64,000 nucleotides of DNA, taken from contig NZ_SOCE01000002.1 of assembly GCF_004365175.1 (NCBI RefSeq), forward strand, positions 186,001 to 250,000, given 5' to 3'. The notes beneath the pieces are model-generated. The model had not been told where the DNA came from. It worked only from the letters and a program-made list of their open reading frames with translations, and ran no database searches. Source of the stretch: Kribbella voronezhensis (lineage in GTDB: Bacteria; Actinomycetota; Actinomycetes; Propionibacteriales; Kribbellaceae). Of this stretch, positions 60,543 to 64,000 are shown one piece after another; position 1 is the stretch's first letter, and each line of letters starts with the position of its first letter. A program made the translations under genes and the position numbers.

Positions 60543-62072
60543 GTGAACACGACCCAGGACGACTTCGATCCGATCCCATCCGTCCGGCGCCGGGCACGAG
60601 TCGGTGTCGGTTCGCTGAAGCAGGCGGAGAACGAGGCCGACGCGTTCGCCGTACCGGTCGCCGCCGATGCTGAACCTCCGACAGAACTGGGCGCCGACCT
60701 GGCCGGGCTGGCGTCGGCAGGCTTCAGCGGGCAGCGCGGCCAGACACTCGTTCAGCCTCGCGCCGAGGGTCCGGTGCGGGTCGCCGTCGGGATCGGCGGC
60801 CGCGGCGAGACCGACCTGGCACTGGTGCGTGATCTGGCGGCGGAGTTCGCCCGAGCCATTCCCTGGCACCACCGGCTGGCGATCGAGGTTCCCTCGGACG
60901 GCCTCGGCATGTCCGTCGCCGACTTCGCGCAGGCCGTCACCGAAGGGGTGCTGCTGGCTCGCTGGCGGTACTTCGTCGGCCGGGGCGCCGACCAGCCTTT
61001 GCTCGATTCCCTGCTCGTGGTGGCCTCCGACAAGGATCTCGCCGAGGCTGAGGCCGGAGTCGAACGCGGCCGCATCGTGGCCGAAGCGTGCGGTCTGGGC
61101 CGGGATCTGTCCAACTGCCCGGCGACGACCCTGACGGCGGTCCGGATGGCCGAGGTCGCCCTCGAGGTGGGTACGGCGGCCGGCCTGCAGGTCGAGGTCT
61201 TCGACAAGGACCAGTTGGCCGAGCTGGGATGTGGCGGACTGCTCGGCGTCAACCGGGGGAGTGTGGAACCGCCGAGGATGATCCGGCTCCGCTACCAACC
61301 GGACGAGCCGACGGGCCGGATCGCCCTGGTCGGCAAGGGCATCATGTACGACTCGGGCGGGATCAGCCTCAAGCCGAGCGACGAGTCGCACGCGCAGATG
61401 AAGAACGACATGACCGGCGCTGCCGCCGTACTCGCCTCGATGACGGCCCTGCGGGCGTTGGGTTGCACCGCGGCTGTCACCGGCTACTTGATGTGCACCG
61501 ACAACATGCCGTCGGGATCCGCCCTGAAGCTCGGCGACGTCTTGAGGATGCGCAACGGTACGACGGTCGAGGTCCTGAACACCGATGCGGAAGGCCGCCT
61601 CGTGATGGCCGACGCGCTGGCGCTGGCGACCGAGGAGCCGGTCGACGCGATCGTCGACATCGCGACGCTGACCGGCGCCTGTCTGCGGACGTTCGGCGTC
61701 GAGATCGCCGGTGTGATGGGGAACAACCCAGCCCTGGTGGAGCAGCTGCGGCGGGCCGGTGAGGTCGTGGACGAGCCCGTCTGGGAGCTTCCGCTGCACC
61801 GGCCGTACCGGTCGCAGCTCGATTCGCCGATCGCCGATCTCACCAACATGGGCGGCGCCAACGCCGGATCCATCACCGCGGGCCTGTTCCTGGAGGAGTT
61901 CGTCGACGGCCACCCCTGGGCCCATCTCGACATCGCCGGCACGGCGCAACTGCCGGCGCCGAGGACCTGGCGGAACAAGGGCGCGACGGGTGCCGGGACC
62001 AAGTTGCTGATCGAGTTCGCGCTGCGGTTCGCCCGTCCGTCCGAGGCCGGAGCTCCTGGAGCGCGGTCGTGA
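60543..62072 (+). CDS. Leucyl aminopeptidase (M17)
   Basis: The 509-residue enzyme has an N-terminal macro-like domain and the M17 catalytic domain with the metal-binding G-K-G-I-M-Y-D-S-G-G, M-K-N-D-M-T-G-A-A and N-T-D-A-E-G-R-L signature. It removes N-terminal residues from peptides in the cytoplasm as a hexamer. GGAGGAGG precedes the GTG. The AbgT-type transporter starts within its last codons (GTGA), so both may act on a shared imported dipeptide. Confidence 0.9.
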   Translation: MNTTQDDFDPIPSVRRRARVGVGSLKQAENEADAFAVPVAADAEPPTELGADLAGLASAGFSGQRGQTLVQPRAEGPVRVAVGIGGRGETDLALVRDLAAEFARAIPWHHRLAIEVPSDGLGMSVADFAQAVTEGVLLARWRYFVGRGADQPLLDSLLVVASDKDLAEAEAGVERGRIVAEACGLGRDLSNCPATTLTAVRMAEVALEVGTAAGLQVEVFDKDQLAELGCGGLLGVNRGSVEPPRMIRLRYQPDEPTGRIALVGKGIMYDSGGISLKPSDESHAQMKNDMTGAAAVLASMTALRALGCTAAVTGYLMCTDNMPSGSALKLGDVLRMRNGTTVEVLNTDAEGRLVMADALALATEEPVDAIVDIATLTGACLRTFGVEIAGVMGNNPALVEQLRRAGEVVDEPVWELPLHRPYRSQLDSPIADLTNMGGANAGSITAGLFLEEFVDGHPWAHLDIAGTAQLPAPRTWRNKGATGAGTKLLIEFALRFARPSEAGAPGARS

Positions 62073-63736
62073 ACGCCAAGGTGGTCGGGGACAAACCCGT
62101 CAAGAAGGGCGGGATGCAACGGCTTCTGGACGGTATCGAGCGGGTCGGCAACAAGGTTCCGCACCCGGCTCTGATCTTCCTCGGGCTCATCGTCATCGTC
62201 ATCGTCGCGTCCCAGGTGCTGTCCTGGGCGGGGACCAGTGTGACCATCGACATCGCCGAGCCCGCGACCGTCGCGGTCTCTCCGGAGTACCCGCAGGGAA
62301 CGAGCGTCCCCGGCACGGACACGCCACCTCCGCCGGCCGTGCCGGACTACGAGTTGCACAAGGAGACGATCAAGGCCGAGAGCCTGCTGACCGGCGACGG
62401 CATCCGCTTCATCTTCACCACGGCCGTCCAGAACTTCAACGACTTCGGGGTCGTGGCCGTCATCCTGGTCGCGATGATCGGCGTCGGGGTCGCCGAGGAA
62501 GCGGGTCTGATCGCCGCGCTGATCCGCAAGATGGTGAAGGTGGCACCCAAGGGCGCGATCACCTTCATCATCGTGCTGCTCGGCGGCATCTCCAGCGTCG
62601 CCTCCGACGCCGGCTATCTGGTCCTGATCCCGTTGGGTGCGGCCGCTTTCGCCTCGCTCGGGCGACATCCGCTGGCCGGCATCGCGGCGGCGTACGCCGG
62701 GGTCAGCGCGGCCTTCTTCGTCAACATCCTGATCACCCCGGCGGACGGCATCATCACCGAGGTCACGAACGAGACGGTCGCGCTGGTCGCCCCGGACGTC
62801 CACCTCAACGTCACCCACAACTTCTACTTCAGCATCGCCGCGACGCTGTTCTGCGCACTCGTCATGACGCTGATCACCGAGCGCGTGCTCGAACCGCGAC
62901 TGGGCAAGTACGACGCGGCCGAGGCTCCGGCCGATGCTCCGATCGATCACCAGACGTCCGACGAGGAGCTGGCGCTGGAATCGCGAGGGCTGCGGTTCTC
63001 GGTCTACTACCTGCTCGTGGCCGCCGCCATCGTCTCCGCCCTGACCTTCATTCCCGGGGCTCCGCTGCGCAACCCCGACACCGGCGAGATCTTCGGATCC
63101 TCACCGTTCATGAGCAGTCTGCTCTTCATCATCTCGATGCTGTTCCTGGCGGCCGGGCTGGGGTACGGCCGGGGGGCGAAGTCCCTGACCGGCAGCACCA
63201 ACGTCATCAACGCGATCGTCAAGACCTTCAACGGTCTGGGCGGTCTGATCTTCCTGATGCTGTTGATCGCGCAGTTCATTGCCTACTTCAACTACACGAA
63301 CATGTCCACCCTGGCCGCGACCGGTCTGGCGGATCTGCTCGAGCGAGCCGACATCGGCGCCTTGCCGTTGCTGGTCGGCTTCATCCTGCTGGTCGTGATC
63401 ATCGACCTGATCATGCCCGGAGTGATCCCCAAGTGGGCGATCCTGGCACCCATCTTCGTCCCGTTGTTCTACCGGCTCGGCATCGCGCCGCAGACCGTCG
63501 TGGCGGCGTACCGGGTCGGCGACGGTCCGGTCAACGTGATCACGCCGCTGATGGTCTATCTGCCGTTCATCGTGCTCGTCTGCCAGCGGTACCGGAAGAA
63601 GGCCGGTCTGGGCACCGTGGTGTCGATGATGTTGCCCTACACCATCATCCTGCTGGTGGCCTGGACGCTCTTCTACGTCGCCTGGTATCTGGTCGGAATT
63701 CCGTGGGGTCCGTCCTCCCCGGTCCATCTCGGCTAG
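62069..63736 (+). CDS. abgT: AbgT-family transporter
   Basis: The 555-residue protein has about 11-13 membrane segments with the conserved S-S-V-A-S-D-A-G-Y and P-G-V-I-P-K-W-A blocks of the AbgT family, which moves p-aminobenzoyl-glutamate in Escherichia coli and exports sulfonamides in other bacteria. Translational coupling with the aminopeptidase gene argues for uptake of a peptide-like substrate here. An M20 amidohydrolase of the AbgA/B family is encoded 8 kb away. Confidence 0.9.
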   Translation: MNAKVVGDKPVKKGGMQRLLDGIERVGNKVPHPALIFLGLIVIVIVASQVLSWAGTSVTIDIAEPATVAVSPEYPQGTSVPGTDTPPPPAVPDYELHKETIKAESLLTGDGIRFIFTTAVQNFNDFGVVAVILVAMIGVGVAEEAGLIAALIRKMVKVAPKGAITFIIVLLGGISSVASDAGYLVLIPLGAAAFASLGRHPLAGIAAAYAGVSAAFFVNILITPADGIITEVTNETVALVAPDVHLNVTHNFYFSIAATLFCALVMTLITERVLEPRLGKYDAAEAPADAPIDHQTSDEELALESRGLRFSVYYLLVAAAIVSALTFIPGAPLRNPDTGEIFGSSPFMSSLLFIISMLFLAAGLGYGRGAKSLTGSTNVINAIVKTFNGLGGLIFLMLLIAQFIAYFNYTNMSTLAATGLADLLERADIGALPLLVGFILLVVIIDLIMPGVIPKWAILAPIFVPLFYRLGIAPQTVVAAYRVGDGPVNVITPLMVYLPFIVLVCQRYRKKAGLGTVVSMMLPYTIILLVAWTLFYVAWYLVGIPWGPSSPVHLG

Positions 63737-63745
63737 GCCGGCGCC

Positions 63746-64000
63746 ATGGATGACGGCACGGTGAGCCTGATCATCCTCGGGTTCACCGTCGTGCTGTTCG
63801 TGTGGAATCGGCTGCCCGTGGAGGTTGTCGCGGTGCTCACCGCCCTGGCGTTGTGGGCGACGGGGGTGCTGGACTTCACCGCCGTACTCGCGGGCTTCGG
63901 CGACCCGGTCGTGATCTTCATCGCGACGTTGTTCGTCGTGAGCGAAGGCGTCGACTCCACAGGTGTCACCGTTTGGCTGGGCCAGTTGATCGTCAGGTAC
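63746..64000 (+). CDS. SLC13-type permease, N-terminal fragment (cut by window end)
   Basis: The 85 codons present encode hydrophobic segments with N-R-L-P-V-E-V-V-A-V-L-T and F-G-D-P-V-V-I-F-I-A-T-L-F-V-V-S-E-G, the start of SLC13/ArsB-like divalent anion permeases. It begins nine bases after the AbgT-type gene, probably in the same operon. The remainder is outside the window. Confidence 0.75.
   Translation, partial: MDDGTVSLIILGFTVVLFVWNRLPVEVVAVLTALALWATGVLDFTAVLAGFGDPVVIFIATLFVVSEGVDSTGVTVWLGQLIVRY

Noticed and set aside
1..64000. CRISPR array, transposon ends, tRNA or rRNA genes
   Set aside because: No regularly spaced repeats, no transposase-like protein and no structured RNA sequence were found.

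Overview
The window is GC-rich and very densely coded. Most genes overlap or lie within about 20 bases of each other, GTG starts are common, and many starts have a purine-rich Shine-Dalgarno (SD) site. The gene families point to an actinomycete: a GerMN lipoprotein with a two-component system, DUF5709, DUF6510, an MmyB-type regulator, a large LuxR ATPase regulator and a QcrC-like dihaem cytochrome. The overall content would fit a Nocardioidaceae/Kribbella-like soil organism, but that placement is inference. No rRNA, tRNA, CRISPR array, transposase or prophage gene was seen.

Bases 1-9300 hold the end of a CBS-domain gene, a MarR regulator, a minus-strand operon (response regulator, sensor kinase, GerMN lipoprotein), a STAS protein with a small partner, an MFS exporter and a quinone-oxidoreductase-like enzyme. 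They end with a tight redox operon: Dps, a molybdopterin oxidoreductase, a ferredoxin-reductase-type flavoprotein and DUF6510. Bases 9300-21000 are a stress/redox neighbourhood. It contains a zinc-binding anti-sigma-like protein, a uracil-DNA-glycosylase-like protein, a sigma factor fused in frame to a second molybdopterin oxidoreductase, DUF427, an alpha/beta hydrolase lacking its expected nucleophile, a degenerate SDR and an intact one, CorA, and four acetyltransferases, one of them fused to a helical hemerythrin-like domain.

Bases 21400-25550 are regulator-enzyme pairs (quinone oxidoreductase, MmyB-type, MarR, HxlR, carboxymuconolactone decarboxylase, DUF1330) with clear palindromic operator candidates. 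Bases 25850-39340 are a secreted copper locus on the plus strand: an 1806-residue surface protein with a beta-helix, three tandem two-domain multicopper-oxidase homologues with complementary sets of copper ligands, a small membrane protein and a CopC-CopD fusion. Facing it on the minus strand (46328 to 39334) is a run that could be one operon: ApbE, response regulator, kinase, ferric-reductase-like membrane flavoprotein, two FMN-binding proteins, response regulator, kinase. Together they look like an extracytoplasmic redox system in which flavin carriers, and possibly a copper oxidase assembled from different subunits, work under the control of two OmpR-type systems.

Bases 46600-64000 return to ordinary metabolism: DoxX, a universal stress protein, the back-to-back remnants of a TetR and a dehydrogenase gene, an LLM oxidoreductase, a LysR regulator divergent from a frame-disrupted GH27 alpha-galactosidase with ricin-type repeats, an M20 amidohydrolase operon with small membrane proteins, an orphan QcrC-like cytochrome, a LuxR regulator, and a peptidase-AbgT pair followed by an SLC13-type permease cut off by the window end.
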